Source: Bacteroidales bacterium (GTDB lineage: Bacteria; Bacteroidota; Bacteroidia; Bacteroidales; UBA1715). From it: a stretch of DNA of 64,000 bases. The notes beneath the pieces are model-generated. The model ran no database searches. It had not been told where the DNA came from and saw only the letters and a program-made list of their open reading frames with translations. Shown piece by piece: positions 1 to 8,548 of the stretch. The DNA lies in NCBI GenBank assembly GCA_024402335.1, contig JAKSTZ010000016.1, positions 1 to 64,000 on the forward strand. Reading direction: 5' to 3'. How positions within the stretch are numbered: the first letter of the stretch is position 1; each line of letters opens with the position of its first letter. Made by a program: the position numbers and the translations under genes.

Positions 1-2456
1 CTTTTACGCCAAGCGAGGCGAATAAATCACGTAATATTTTACCTATAGAATGGGGTGATGGCACTTCTGGTACCATTCCTCGTATTTCGGAGGAGTTTCT
101 ACCTGATAATTTTACCAAAAATGTATATAAAACGACTCATAGCTATCCGGGTCCAGGAACATATACTATTCAGTTGATAGATCCGAATCGAAATGAGGGT
201 GTGGTGAATATTGTGGAGTCGGTAAATGTGCCATTTGCAATTACTACAACGTTGCGTATCGATGCTATTTTAGGTGGAAATACTACGCCGGTTCTAACAA
301 ACCCTCCTGTGGACAATGCTGCTATCGGAGTGAAATATATTCATAATCCGTCTGCTTATGATGCCGATGGTGACAGTCTTGCTTATAGGCTTACGACTTG
401 TTCGGGGGAAAATGGAAACTTTATTTCTGGATACACTATGCCAATGACCAGCAATGACTTTTATGTTGATGCAAAAACTGGTGATCTTGTATGGGATGCT
501 CCTATCGTTCTTGGTTCGTATAATGTCGCTATGGTGGTGGAGGAATGGCGAAAGGGAACGAAAATTGGCGAGATTGTACGCGATATGCAGATAGAAGTGT
601 TTGATGCTGATAATACTGTGCCAAAGATAGAGCCTCTTCCTGATGTGTGCGTGCGTGTGGGGGATACCGTTCGATTTCTTGTAACTGCAACTGATGCTGA
701 TAGTGATTCTGTTTTTTTGAAGGCATCAGGTGGCCCTTTTGAAATCGCTCAGAAAGCATCTTTTACAATCGTATCTTCGGAGAAAGGAAAGACTGTTGGC
801 GAATTTGTATGGGTGCCGACGTGTACGGAAATTCGTGAACAAGCATATTCGGTTTTATTTAAAGCCGTAGACAACGACAAGATATCTCTTGCCGATATGA
901 AATCGGTCGGTATAAAAGTAATTGGCCATCCTCCAGTGCAATTGCAAGCGAGTCCTCAATCTGTTTCGGTGTCATTATCGTGGACAGATTCCTTGTGTGC
1001 AGAGCAAGTTGTTGCATACGATATCTATCGCTCTCGGAAAGCAACTATGTATGTTCCAGAATATTGTGAGGTCGGACTTCCTGATAGTTTAACGGATGTG
1101 TACGAGAAAATTGCAACTGTTGCAGCTTCTAAAAAAGAGTTTTACGATAATAATAACGGCATTGGATTAACGCCAGGATTTACTTATTGTTATCGTTTGT
1201 GTTCGGTGTTTGGCGGAAATTATTCAAGTTATATTTCTTCGGAATTTTGTGCACAATTAGTTCCTGCTTCACCTGTTTTGACGAATGTAAGTGTTGAAAA
1301 GACGGATAACACCAAAGGTGAATTATTTGTTGCGTGGTCTATTCCACGAGAATTTGATTCCATAACATTCCCGAAACCATATCAGTATTGGCTCTATCGC
1401 TCTACTGGCTTATATGGCGAGAATTTGTCGCTCGTGTCAAAAATAGAAGGCCTGACAGATACCAGTTTCATCGATTCTAATTTGAATACAGTAGATTCTG
1501 CTTATTCCTATAAAATAGAGTTTTATTCATTGGCAACAGGAAAGCCTATTTTGATTGGTGCACCGCCTGTTTCGTCTTCTCCTTATTTGCGCTACGAAGC
1601 GTATAATCATAAGGTTCGATTGACGTTGGAAGCCTCGGTTGGTTGGGAAAACGATACCTTGTTTGTTCTTCGAAAAGCACCAGGTGAATCTTCGTTTCAG
1701 ATAATTGGAACTTTCAAAGATGATGAGTTTTGGGATATGGGGTTGGAAAATGGTAGGGAATACGACTATTATGTGAGAACAAGCGGATATTTTGATTATC
1801 ATTTGTTGCCGAAGCGAGTGTATAACACTTCGCAGATTTTGTCGGCAATTCCCGCCGATACCGTTCCTCCAAAGGCAATGCCATTGCAAGTTGAGCAATC
1901 GTGTGAATCGCTATCGCGTACGATTTCGTGGGTGGTTGATACGGAAGATGAGATAAAAAACATACTTGTGTATTTTAAGAACTGCGAAAATCCTGAATGG
2001 CACGTTATTGCAACAGTTCCAAGTAGTCAAACATCGTTTATTCATTCTTTCGCTGATTCTACGGGAAATATGGCGGGATGTTATTATGTTGCTGCTGAGG
2101 ATTCTGCAGGGAATATAGGTAAATATGAATATGATACTTGCTTATACAACTGTCCGCAATATACATTGCCAAACGTGTTTACACCAAATGGTGATGGCGA
2201 AAATGATTTGTTTCATCCTGTGGTAAATAAGTTTGTACAACGAGTTGATATGAAACTGTATGATGCGTGGGGACAACTGGTTTTTGCTACCGAAAATCCG
2301 GACTTGAACTGGGACGGTACTCATTTTAAAACGAAAAAACGCATATCGGATGGCGTGTTTTACTATGTCTGTGATGTGTATGAATATTGGTCCGATTGTG
2401 AAATTCATAAACGTGAGTTAACAGGCTTTTTACATAAATTTAGTGGTGACAAATAA
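1..2456 (+). CDS. T9SS type-B sorted surface protein (5'-truncated by window)
   Basis: The reading frame is open from base 3 with no stop, so the gene begins before the window; the first in-frame start-like codon (TTG at 174) lies inside a PKD-like segment (WGDGTSG) and is not the real start. About 817 codons are visible. The protein has cadherin/Ig-like and fibronectin-III-like stretches and ends in a roughly 90-residue gliding-motility-associated C-terminal domain (LPNVFTPNGDGENDLF, then KLYDAWGQLVF and NWDGT). In this family that domain directs export through the type IX secretion system and attachment at the cell surface. The ligand cannot be read from sequence. pnuC follows 16 bases later on the same strand. 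Confidence 0.88.
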   Translation, partial: FTPSEANKSRNILPIEWGDGTSGTIPRISEEFLPDNFTKNVYKTTHSYPGPGTYTIQLIDPNRNEGVVNIVESVNVPFAITTTLRIDAILGGNTTPVLTNPPVDNAAIGVKYIHNPSAYDADGDSLAYRLTTCSGENGNFISGYTMPMTSNDFYVDAKTGDLVWDAPIVLGSYNVAMVVEEWRKGTKIGEIVRDMQIEVFDADNTVPKIEPLPDVCVRVGDTVRFLVTATDADSDSVFLKASGGPFEIAQKASFTIVSSEKGKTVGEFVWVPTCTEIREQAYSVLFKAVDNDKISLADMKSVGIKVIGHPPVQLQASPQSVSVSLSWTDSLCAEQVVAYDIYRSRKATMYVPEYCEVGLPDSLTDVYEKIATVAASKKEFYDNNNGIGLTPGFTYCYRLCSVFGGNYSSYISSEFCAQLVPASPVLTNVSVEKTDNTKGELFVAWSIPREFDSITFPKPYQYWLYRSTGLYGENLSLVSKIEGLTDTSFIDSNLNTVDSAYSYKIEFYSLATGKPILIGAPPVSSSPYLRYEAYNHKVRLTLEASVGWENDTLFVLRKAPGESSFQIIGTFKDDEFWDMGLENGREYDYYVRTSGYFDYHLLPKRVYNTSQILSAIPADTVPPKAMPLQVEQSCESLSRTISWVVDTEDEIKNILVYFKNCENPEWHVIATVPSSQTSFIHSFADSTGNMAGCYYVAAEDSAGNIGKYEYDTCLYNCPQYTLPNVFTPNGDGENDLFHPVVNKFVQRVDMKLYDAWGQLVFATENPDLNWDGTHFKTKKRISDGVFYYVCDVYEYWSDCEIHKRELTGFLHKFSGDK

Positions 2457-2472
2457 ATGTTAGTTTGATTGT

Positions 2473-3096
2473 ATGGTAGATTTTATTTGTAATTATTTTT
2501 CTGATTTCACATTTATAAAGGCATGTGTGTTGTTAGGTACACTTACCGGTTTTCTTGTAATGTGGTTTCAAATTAAACAAAATATATTGTTGTGGTACTG
2601 TAATATTATATCTGCAACATTATTGGGTATAGGATTTTTTTCAAAAGAGGTGTATGCCTATGCTTTTTTCCAAGTGTATTATGTTGTTACAAGTATATAT
2701 GGAATTTATTGTTGGAAAAAAGGCGCTCAAAATAACAACGATGCAATGCCTATTGTAAAGATGAGATTCCGTGAATGGATGATTTCTTTGTCTGTGATAG
2801 TGGTTTTGTCTGTTTTGTTCACTTTAGTGCTGAAACAAACATCTTCGGATCTTGCGGTGCAAGATGCGGTAATTACAGCTATTAGTGCGGTGGCTACATT
2901 TCTCCTTACAAAAAAGTATCTACAATATTGGTGCTTTTGGATTGCTGCCGATTTATTGTATGTCACAACCATAATCTATTCCGGCTCAGAAGATTTATAT
3001 ATGACGTTGATCTTGTATGTGTCGTATATAATAACTTCGGTAATAGGGTTGTTCGAATGGAGTAGAAAGTATAAAAAACAAAAAGGACAGGAATAA
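2473..3096 (+). CDS. pnuC: PnuC-family nicotinamide riboside (or related vitamin) transporter
   Basis: This 207-residue protein has about seven hydrophobic segments and the PnuC pattern of Trp/Asn/Tyr positions: LLWYCNIISA near residue 40, FFQVYYVVTSIYGIYCWKK near 65-83, and YWCFWIAADLLY near 155. PnuC proteins are facilitators of the SWEET-like fold that import nicotinamide riboside, which is trapped by phosphorylation; close relatives carry thiamine (PnuT) or riboflavin. No TPP riboswitch lies upstream, which argues weakly against PnuT. An NrtR-like NAD regulator is encoded at 43.9 kb, but a link is only inference. The stop codon sits inside a terminator hairpin. Confidence 0.85.
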   Translation: MVDFICNYFSDFTFIKACVLLGTLTGFLVMWFQIKQNILLWYCNIISATLLGIGFFSKEVYAYAFFQVYYVVTSIYGIYCWKKGAQNNNDAMPIVKMRFREWMISLSVIVVLSVLFTLVLKQTSSDLAVQDAVITAISAVATFLLTKKYLQYWCFWIAADLLYVTTIIYSGSEDLYMTLILYVSYIITSVIGLFEWSRKYKKQKGQE

Positions 3097-3109
3097 ACCT
3101 GCCCTTTTA
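3081..3109 (+). terminator. Rho-independent terminator after pnuC
   Basis: An 11-bp stem with one mismatch (AAAAGGACAGG / CCTGCCCTTTT, 6-nt loop) is followed by a short T-rich tail. The pnuC stop codon lies in the loop. Confidence 0.7.
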
Positions 3110-3134
3110 TTTATTAAGAATATTGTTGTAGAAA

Positions 3135-4664
3135 CTATTTCTTTTTCTTTTCTATCTGTTTGTTGTTGCCTTCAAGTTCTCTATTTAATACTTCAACTAT
3201 AGTTTCAGGAGGCAAGCGTTTTGCTATAATTTTTCGCTCAGGATTTAATACATACGAAACTGGTGTACTGTAGATGTCGTATGTCGTGCGGAAGTTCGTG
3301 TTTTGATATGGATCAAATACGTTTATGAAGTCAAACATATTCTGGTCGCTAATGAATTTCTTCCATTTTTCCATATCTGTCTGTGTGTAAACTAAGAAGG
3401 TTTCCACGCCTTTTTCTTTGAGTTTGTTCTCTTGATATAATTTATGCCATTCAGGAATAATTTTTTTACAATGGCCACAGTCTGTATCGAAGAAATAAAG
3501 AACAATGTATGGTGATTTCACAAGACTTAGTCGTGTCCAACCAAAATGGTCGTCAAGGGTGTCTTTTCCCATTTTGTAAACAAGCAAATCTTGTGCTTGT
3601 ACGCCAATTTGATTGTGTACCGTTTTTGCGTATCGGTCTTGTATCTTGTTCATATATGCAGTGTCGTTTGCAACACGAGCAGGAATTTTACCTTTTACAT
3701 AATATTCACCCATAAGGTGTACGAAGATGTTGTCAAAGCCCATGTATTTTGGATTTTGCCATTTCATGAATAAATGGTGAAGTGTTTGGTAATACATTTT
3801 ACCTTCGTATCCTTTACCTTCTTGTTCAAGGATTCTATTCATAACAAAATCAACTTGTGGGATGATGGAATCTGGAATTTGGAACAATTGACGGTCAAAA
3901 TAGTCATCGATTTTTGATTCGTAAACAGGAGTGCGGAGCAAACGTTCGTCGCCAAGATTGATGTTGTCGAAATAGTGCATCTTCGCATATTCATATTTGA
4001 ATAGAGAATCGGTAATGTTTCCGTTCTCATCACGAGGATAATCAGGAATGTCGATTTCATGAGTGCATCCTAAAATCGAAGCTAATAACGATTTTGGATA
4101 TTTTGCAATGATTTCATTCTCGTATGCAATCATGCAATTTCTTAGGGAATCTACAGTTTGTCTATCACGTTCAATCGCTTCTCTACGATTTTGTAATTGT
4201 TTTTTGTTAAAGTTCGTAGTGTCTTCGGCATACGCAGCTTTTAATCTGTCGTATGCAGGTTTACGGATTTTGTAGATTTCAGCACTTTTTTCTTGATATT
4301 TCTTAAATACCGCATTTGATTCGCTTCCGGTAACCTTTAAATGACCAGTAAGGTCTGTCGTGTCGGTTTCTAATTGAAATGTTTGTTGGTCGTTGTCTAT
4401 CACAATTTCAAAATAGCGATAGTCCGGCGTTAGGATTAAATATAAACCTCCGTCAAGAAGTGAGTCTCCTTTGAAAGTACCACGTCCGTTTTTGTCAACC
4501 CAAATAGTATCGGAAACAAGTTTTTTTGCACCGTAATGGTAACCAAGTAAAAGAGTTGTGTCTTTCACACCATTGATTTTGACATCTATTTTATGAGGCT
4601 TTTTTTGTGCAAATACAGAACAAGCAATAAGACTTGCGAAAACAATACTAATAAACTTTTTCAT
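3135..4664 (-). CDS. TlpA-like thiol:disulfide oxidoreductase with DUF4369/DUF5106-type N-terminus
   Basis: The 509-residue protein starts with a signal peptide (MKKFISIVFASLIACSVFAQ). A beta-rich DUF4369-like segment covers about residues 22-120, a charged helical DUF5106-like region about 120-360, and a thioredoxin-fold domain about 370-490. That domain has the redox motif DCGHCKK near residues 393-399 and a cis-Pro-like element (STPVSYVL). Such proteins are periplasmic thiol oxidoreductases. The residue before CGHC is Asp rather than the usual Trp or Tyr. It lies 11 bases downstream of the DUF4293 gene on the same strand, so the two are probably co-transcribed. The C-terminus is Lys-rich. 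The physiological substrate is unknown. Confidence 0.82.
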   Translation of the reverse strand: MKKFISIVFASLIACSVFAQKKPHKIDVKINGVKDTTLLLGYHYGAKKLVSDTIWVDKNGRGTFKGDSLLDGGLYLILTPDYRYFEIVIDNDQQTFQLETDTTDLTGHLKVTGSESNAVFKKYQEKSAEIYKIRKPAYDRLKAAYAEDTTNFNKKQLQNRREAIERDRQTVDSLRNCMIAYENEIIAKYPKSLLASILGCTHEIDIPDYPRDENGNITDSLFKYEYAKMHYFDNINLGDERLLRTPVYESKIDDYFDRQLFQIPDSIIPQVDFVMNRILEQEGKGYEGKMYYQTLHHLFMKWQNPKYMGFDNIFVHLMGEYYVKGKIPARVANDTAYMNKIQDRYAKTVHNQIGVQAQDLLVYKMGKDTLDDHFGWTRLSLVKSPYIVLYFFDTDCGHCKKIIPEWHKLYQENKLKEKGVETFLVYTQTDMEKWKKFISDQNMFDFINVFDPYQNTNFRTTYDIYSTPVSYVLNPERKIIAKRLPPETIVEVLNRELEGNNKQIEKKKK

Positions 4665-4675
4665 TTTGCATAGTT

Positions 4676-5119
4676 TTAACGAATTCTATCTACCGATCTA
4701 ACTAGTTCTTCATCCTTGCGGATAGCTTTTACAGCCATCCAGTCTAAAACCATGGCAATAGGAATACAGATAAGTCCGAAAGCTGGTTTTATCGACACTT
4801 CAGGTGCATTCAATAAATATGAATAGTATGCGATTACCGCAAGGATTGCGAGTTTAAGTAGAAACGCATAGTGCGTAAGTTTTATCTGCAAGCGTCTTTT
4901 AGAAAACAAAAAGATGATTACAAGGTTTAGTATTGCGGTTGCAGAAAATGCAATGCCTAACGACCACAGGTTTGCGGATTCCGCAGCTTGTTGTAAGCTG
5001 AAGGCATATAACGTACAATTGTCGGTAAGAGAAGAGAATTGCACTAATGGCAATGCACAAGCAACTCCAGTAAATATTGCTGAAAGTAATAGGTATATCG
5101 ATTGAATTCTTTGTATCAT
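4676..5119 (-). CDS. DUF4293 family membrane protein
   Basis: This 147-residue protein has four hydrophobic helices and the opening MIQRIQSIYLL, typical of the Bacteroidota-specific DUF4293 family, whose function is unknown. The C-terminal tail is charged (AIRKDEELVRSVDRIR). It is the first gene of a leftward pair with the thioredoxin-like gene. ATG at 5119 is preferred over the in-frame alternatives because it gives the conserved N-terminus. Confidence 0.8.
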   Translation of the reverse strand: MIQRIQSIYLLLSAIFTGVACALPLVQFSSLTDNCTLYAFSLQQAAESANLWSLGIAFSATAILNLVIIFLFSKRRLQIKLTHYAFLLKLAILAVIAYYSYLLNAPEVSIKPAFGLICIPIAMVLDWMAVKAIRKDEELVRSVDRIR

Positions 5120-5218
5120 AGTTGTTTAATTTGAACAAATGTACACTTTTTACAAGGAAAAACGAGAGTTCTTAATAGAAATTGTGAAATTTTAGCACAA
5201 TTGTAAGAGAAAAAATTT

Positions 5219-5226
5219 TACTTTTG
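5219..5226 (+). promoter_or_regulatory. Bacteroidota -7 promoter box
   Basis: TACTTTTG matches the TAnnTTTG -7 consensus and lies 30 bases before the start codon of the small lipoprotein gene. No well-spaced TTTG -33 element was found. Confidence 0.4.
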
Positions 5227-5255
5227 AAAAATGAATTTATTCAAATTTGAATTAT

Positions 5256-5387
5256 ATGAAAAAAGCTAGTATTATTTTCGCTATTGTTGCAGCTATCGCA
5301 GCATTCGTTTCTTCTTGTAAAACAGTAGATCCATGTCCAGCTTATCCTGGAGAATCAAGTGTAGAACAAATTGATTCAAGAATTTAA
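5256..5387 (+). CDS. 43-residue small lipoprotein
   Basis: The sequence encodes a complete 43-residue peptide with a lipoprotein signal: MKK start, Ala/Ile-rich hydrophobic core, then FVSSC as lipobox. The mature part is about 23 residues (CKTVDPCPAYPG and a short acidic tail), with a second Cys. From its layout it should be a tiny lipid-anchored envelope protein. A CPAY-like motif in very small lipoproteins is something I associate with Bacteroidota, but I cannot confirm the family here. Its last 17 bases overlap the next gene, which starts on TTG, so the two are probably translationally coupled. Confidence 0.7.
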   Translation: MKKASIIFAIVAAIAAFVSSCKTVDPCPAYPGESSVEQIDSRI

Positions 5388-6120
5388 GTATTTAATACGT
5401 ACTTGCGCAATTGTAATACAGAGTATTTTCATGCTCTGTATTTTTTCATTGCCTGTATTCTCCCAAGGTGAAGTAGAAACGGCGAACAAAATATTGTTTT
5501 CCGATGATATTTCAGGTTCGGTCGGTTTAAATACCAATGGCTTTAGTTTAGACTTTCGCTATGGGAAATATGTGGATTATTTGCATAAGACTTCGTATCG
5601 TGTACAATTTCATACCATTCGTAGTGCAAAAGAAATACGAATGTCAACTGCGTATGGAATGAGTATCTATGGTAAAGACAATCAGGTTTTTGCATTGTCT
5701 GCCATGATGGGAAGGCGTAACGAAAAGTATAGTAAGTTCGACAAAAATTCTGTTTCGATAAGTTGGAATTACGATGCGGGAATTGCGTTAGCAGTTGAAA
5801 AACCTGTCTATTACCATGTTCTCTATCCTGATGGACAAGATGTAATAGAACGGTTCGATGCCACAAATTACACAAAATATGGAAAGGCGTCTTTTTTCAA
5901 TGGAGTGAATGAGTTGCGTGTTGTTCCTGGTTTGATTGCAATGACAAGTGCGGAATTTGATTTTTCTCGACGACAATCGTTGCTGACTTCTGCAGAAATA
6001 GGTATGAATGTGCAAACGTATATTCGTCGATTACAAATAATGTGTAACAGTGAAAATAATTGGGCGTTCGTTACGTTATTTGTGAAATTTCGTGTTGGAA
6101 AATTACGGAATGATTTTTGA
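5371..6120 (+). CDS. Secreted beta-barrel-like protein, coupled to the small lipoprotein
   Basis: The 249-residue protein has a signal peptide (hydrophobic core QSIFMLCIFSLPVFSQ) and alternating beta-strand sequence throughout. It ends in strand-like VTLFVKFRVGKL, suggesting a small outer-membrane barrel. A stop codon at 5362-5364 lies in frame just upstream, so the only start that keeps the full signal sequence is TTG at 5371, inside the lipoprotein gene; an internal ATG (MLCIFSL) would shorten the signal peptide. The motif KYGKASFFNGVNELRVVPG recalls a conserved Bacteroidota envelope family of unknown function. It probably works with the small lipoprotein. Confidence 0.65.
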   Translation: MIQEFKYLIRTCAIVIQSIFMLCIFSLPVFSQGEVETANKILFSDDISGSVGLNTNGFSLDFRYGKYVDYLHKTSYRVQFHTIRSAKEIRMSTAYGMSIYGKDNQVFALSAMMGRRNEKYSKFDKNSVSISWNYDAGIALAVEKPVYYHVLYPDGQDVIERFDATNYTKYGKASFFNGVNELRVVPGLIAMTSAEFDFSRRQSLLTSAEIGMNVQTYIRRLQIMCNSENNWAFVTLFVKFRVGKLRNDF

Positions 6121-6160
6121 TAGTTTTTCATTATATATGTTTAACTAAAATTGTGAAATT

Positions 6161-6649
6161 ATGAAACAGTTTGTTGTTACTTTATTATTGGCAACTTTGT
6201 CGATATCCCAATTAATGGCTCAAGATTTCTCTGATTTAAAAGGTAAGATGTTGAAAGATTCGGCAGAGTATGCAGAAACACAGCCTCGTGTTTTGGATTG
6301 CTGCGAATTTTTGTTGAATTCTCCGTTGAAAAACGACGAGAATAATCTTATTGCATTTGATTTCCTTGTAGAGTGGATGAATAATAATCCATATTATTAT
6401 TTTGTACCAAATAAGAAATTCTATAAGACGATTTCTAATGATGCAGCCTTGTCTGCTCGATATTTTGCAGCACTTTGCCAAACTGCAATTACTAGCAATT
6501 TCAAAATAGAAGAGTCTGAGTTGCAATATCAGGCGATAGATAAAACAGTTCGCTATTCTATGTATAAAAAGTACAAAGTACAAATCGACAAAAAATTACA
6601 GAAATATGTCGATGCCAAAAAAGACGGCAAATTAAAAGAAAGCATTTAG
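6161..6649 (+). CDS. Secreted protein of unknown function
   Basis: This 162-residue protein has a clear signal peptide (MKQFVVTLLLATLSISQLMAQ). The mature part is mostly helical, with a CC pair (VLDCCEFLL) near residue 45 and a Lys-rich tail. I do not recognise a characterised family. It follows the barrel-like gene by 40 bases on the same strand and is followed by two hairpins, so it closes the transcription unit. Helical secreted proteins of this size occur widely in Bacteroidota without an assigned role. Confidence 0.6.
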   Translation: MKQFVVTLLLATLSISQLMAQDFSDLKGKMLKDSAEYAETQPRVLDCCEFLLNSPLKNDENNLIAFDFLVEWMNNNPYYYFVPNKKFYKTISNDAALSARYFAALCQTAITSNFKIEESELQYQAIDKTVRYSMYKKYKVQIDKKLQKYVDAKKDGKLKESI

Positions 6650-6677
6650 ATAAAGGTATTGTTAATGATTAATGGTT

Positions 6678-6749
6678 AAATGTTGGGGCTGGGTTCTACT
6701 CTGACCCTACATTTCAATAAAAAAGGCGGAATAAATTCCGCCTTTTTTT
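6678..6749 (+). terminator. Two-hairpin transcription terminator region
   Basis: The first hairpin pairs AAATGTTGGG (6678-6687) with CCCTACATTT (6705-6714) with one mismatch. The second is a strong intrinsic terminator, AAAAAGGCGGAAT / ATTCCGCCTTTTT around 6719-6748, ending in a long T-run. It ends the unit containing the small secreted genes. Confidence 0.75.
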
Positions 6750-6793
6750 GTTTCGGAAATTTCCATATTTTTGAATTGTAATCGAGGGTTGGT

Positions 6794-7567
6794 ATGGATT
6801 TGACAAAAGAAAATCTTGTTGGTATATGTAATATTATTTCTGCTACGCTAAAACAGGAATCTTCTTTTGATACGAAAATACATGTCTTGAAAGGACTTTT
6901 GAAGGATGTTGATTACACTTCGGCTTGTCCTAAGATTTATCGGACAGTAAATGGAATGGAAGAAATGATTTTTCCGCCAGAAAATTATAACTCCAATTTG
7001 TTTAAGGATATGAATCCATCTTTTTTCTATCAGGATTATGAAAGTCTTTCCGACAAACAACTCGGTGATTATAAGGTTACAAAAGAAGGACTTGGTCCAT
7101 ATTTTTTTGAGCCGATACTGGCCGTAACAGATTGTTTAGAAAAACGATTTATTATGGTTTTTGCTGTTTTGTACGATGAAATTGAGCGTCTCAAACAACA
7201 AAAGAAATGCATTTGGAAAGGAAAAGTCCACGAGGAACAAACAGAGCTGTCATTTGAAATAACCAAAGAGCAAGAACAAGAAATCCTAAAGATTTTTAAT
7301 GATTATAAAGTTGGTGCAGATAAATCAGGATTTGAATTGATAGGAATTGTGAAAACCTGTGATTTGTCTTGCTTATATACATATAAATGTGAAGGAGGAA
7401 AACCTTCTGATATTGTTCGCGTTCATAGTGTAATTGTTGCAATTGACAAGATATTAGGACGGACTTGGGGTCGGAATGCCGCTTATGCTACAACAAAAGT
7501 TTTGGCTGACGGTCCAAGAACTTTTGAGCAAATCCAGAAAAATTATAGAAGTTCTGACAACTTTTAA
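6794..7567 (+). CDS. Hypothetical protein, 257 residues
   Basis: I do not recognise the family. The protein has no signal peptide or membrane segment and looks cytoplasmic and mixed alpha/beta. It contains three Cys in the C-terminal half (KTCDLSCLYTYKC around residues 186-198) and a Gly/Arg-containing segment GRTWGRNAAYATT near 230. It is isolated between a terminator and a 170-base gap ahead of the Xre regulator, at the left edge of the accessory region. Its codon use and AT richness resemble the neighbours. Confidence 0.5.
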   Translation: MDLTKENLVGICNIISATLKQESSFDTKIHVLKGLLKDVDYTSACPKIYRTVNGMEEMIFPPENYNSNLFKDMNPSFFYQDYESLSDKQLGDYKVTKEGLGPYFFEPILAVTDCLEKRFIMVFAVLYDEIERLKQQKKCIWKGKVHEEQTELSFEITKEQEQEILKIFNDYKVGADKSGFELIGIVKTCDLSCLYTYKCEGGKPSDIVRVHSVIVAIDKILGRTWGRNAAYATTKVLADGPRTFEQIQKNYRSSDNF

Positions 7568-7674
7568 CATACGTCCTACATTTTCCGTAATATTTTTTGT
7601 GCTATACCTCTATTTATAGGCTTTTAGGGGTGAAATAATCTGAATTTCCACAAACATACACATAGGCGGTAACC

Positions 7675-7713
7675 AATATTTGCAGTGTTGATTTTCGACA
7701 TTGATAGAAAATC
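7675..7713 (+). promoter_or_regulatory. Promoter-like box and dyad upstream of the Xre regulator
   Basis: AATATTTG (7675-7682) differs from the TAnnTTTG -7 box at one position. A perfect 7-bp inverted repeat, GATTTTC / GAAAATC (7690-7696 and 7707-7713), lies just after it and could be an autoregulatory operator. No promoter -33 element was recognised. Confidence 0.3.
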
Positions 7714-7741
7714 ATATCTGTTTTGAAACTAAAAAAACGTT

Positions 7742-8032
7742 ATGAATAAATTAAACATTGGTTCGCTTATAAAGGCGGAAATGAAACGACAAAATATGTC
7801 GGCTACGAAAATGGCAGAGTTGCTTAACGTACATAGGCAAACGATTTACGATATGTTGAATCGCCCAAACATTGATGTGGAGCGCCTTGCAGATGTGTCG
7901 AATATTTTGCACAAGGATTTTCTTTCTATGATTGGCTCCGAAGGCAATACGCTTTCTTTTGATTGGTGCGAAGTGACAGTTTCCGACGAGTCAATTGTTA
8001 TTTCAAAGAAAGAGAGCAAGAAATTTGCATAA
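7742..8032 (+). CDS. Xre-family helix-turn-helix regulator
   Basis: This 96-residue protein has an N-terminal HTH of the Xre/Cro type: SLIKAEMKRQNMSATKMAELL, then VHRQTIYDMLNRPNID as turn and recognition helix (about residues 8-50). A short beta-rich tail ends in KKESKKFA. It should bind DNA as a dimer. It precedes the FtsK-like gene by 33 bases on the same strand and is probably co-transcribed with it. The dyad just upstream may be its own operator. Confidence 0.8.
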   Translation: MNKLNIGSLIKAEMKRQNMSATKMAELLNVHRQTIYDMLNRPNIDVERLADVSNILHKDFLSMIGSEGNTLSFDWCEVTVSDESIVISKKESKKFA

Positions 8033-8065
8033 TCAAAGTTCTTTTTTGCTAAAAATTTTAAAAAT

Positions 8066-8548
8066 ATGAAAGAAAAGAATTTACCAAATTTTGTTCAGCC
8101 AACAGTTTCGCTTTTAAAAATGTACGAAATTGACAAACAGGTTGTAGAAGTTGATGAAGATGAAATTATTGCAAACAAGAATCTTATCGAAAAAACACTT
8201 GCTAATCTAAAAATAGGTGTAGAAAGAATTTCTGCAATTGTAGGTCCAATTATTACCTTATATAAAATTGTTCCTAGTGTTGAAACAAAGATTTCTAGGA
8301 TTCAAAGCCTTGCAAAAAATGTAGTGATGGGGTTTTCAGAACCCGGAATACGAATTGTTCCTCCGATACTAGGAAGTAGTAGTTTTGGTATTGAAATACC
8401 GAATAGAAAGCGCCAAGTCGTCTCAATGTATTCCGTTCTAAATTCAAAAGCATTCAAGGAATCAACGATGGAACTTCCTGTTGCTTTAGGTAAAACTATC
8501 ACAAATGAAGTGTTTATGTTTGACCTTGCAAAAATGCCGCATTTATAG
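8066..8548 (+). CDS. FtsK-like motor, N-terminal part ending at an in-frame TAG
   Basis: The 160 residues match the soluble alpha/beta part of FtsK DNA translocases: LPNFVQPTVSLLK, then ISAIVGPIITLYKIVPS, PGIRIVPPILG, IGIEIPNR-like FGIEIPNR, and ALGKTITNEVFMFDLAKMPHL. The frame then hits TAG at 8546-8548 and continues with IGGALAQGKTVAINAIITS, which is the FtsK Walker A region. FtsK proteins usually have another Leu where the TAG lies, so a single base change would explain it. The usual N-terminal membrane domain is missing, so the intact protein would be cytoplasmic. As it stands this is either the 5' half of a pseudogene or a peptide extended by readthrough. Confidence 0.75.
   Translation: MKEKNLPNFVQPTVSLLKMYEIDKQVVEVDEDEIIANKNLIEKTLANLKIGVERISAIVGPIITLYKIVPSVETKISRIQSLAKNVVMGFSEPGIRIVPPILGSSSFGIEIPNRKRQVVSMYSVLNSKAFKESTMELPVALGKTITNEVFMFDLAKMPHL

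Noticed and set aside
174..176. TTG as the start of the first T9SS protein
   Set aside because: The same frame is open back to base 3 and encodes a continuous PKD-like domain, so the gene starts before the window.
2473..3096. Thiamine transporter PnuT instead of PnuC
   Set aside because: No TPP riboswitch or thiamine gene is adjacent; the general PnuC call is safer, although substrate specificity is not proven.
8546..8548. TAG recoded as an amino acid genome-wide
   Set aside because: TAG is used as a normal stop by several genes here, including both restriction-modification genes (14091-14093 and 18046-18048).
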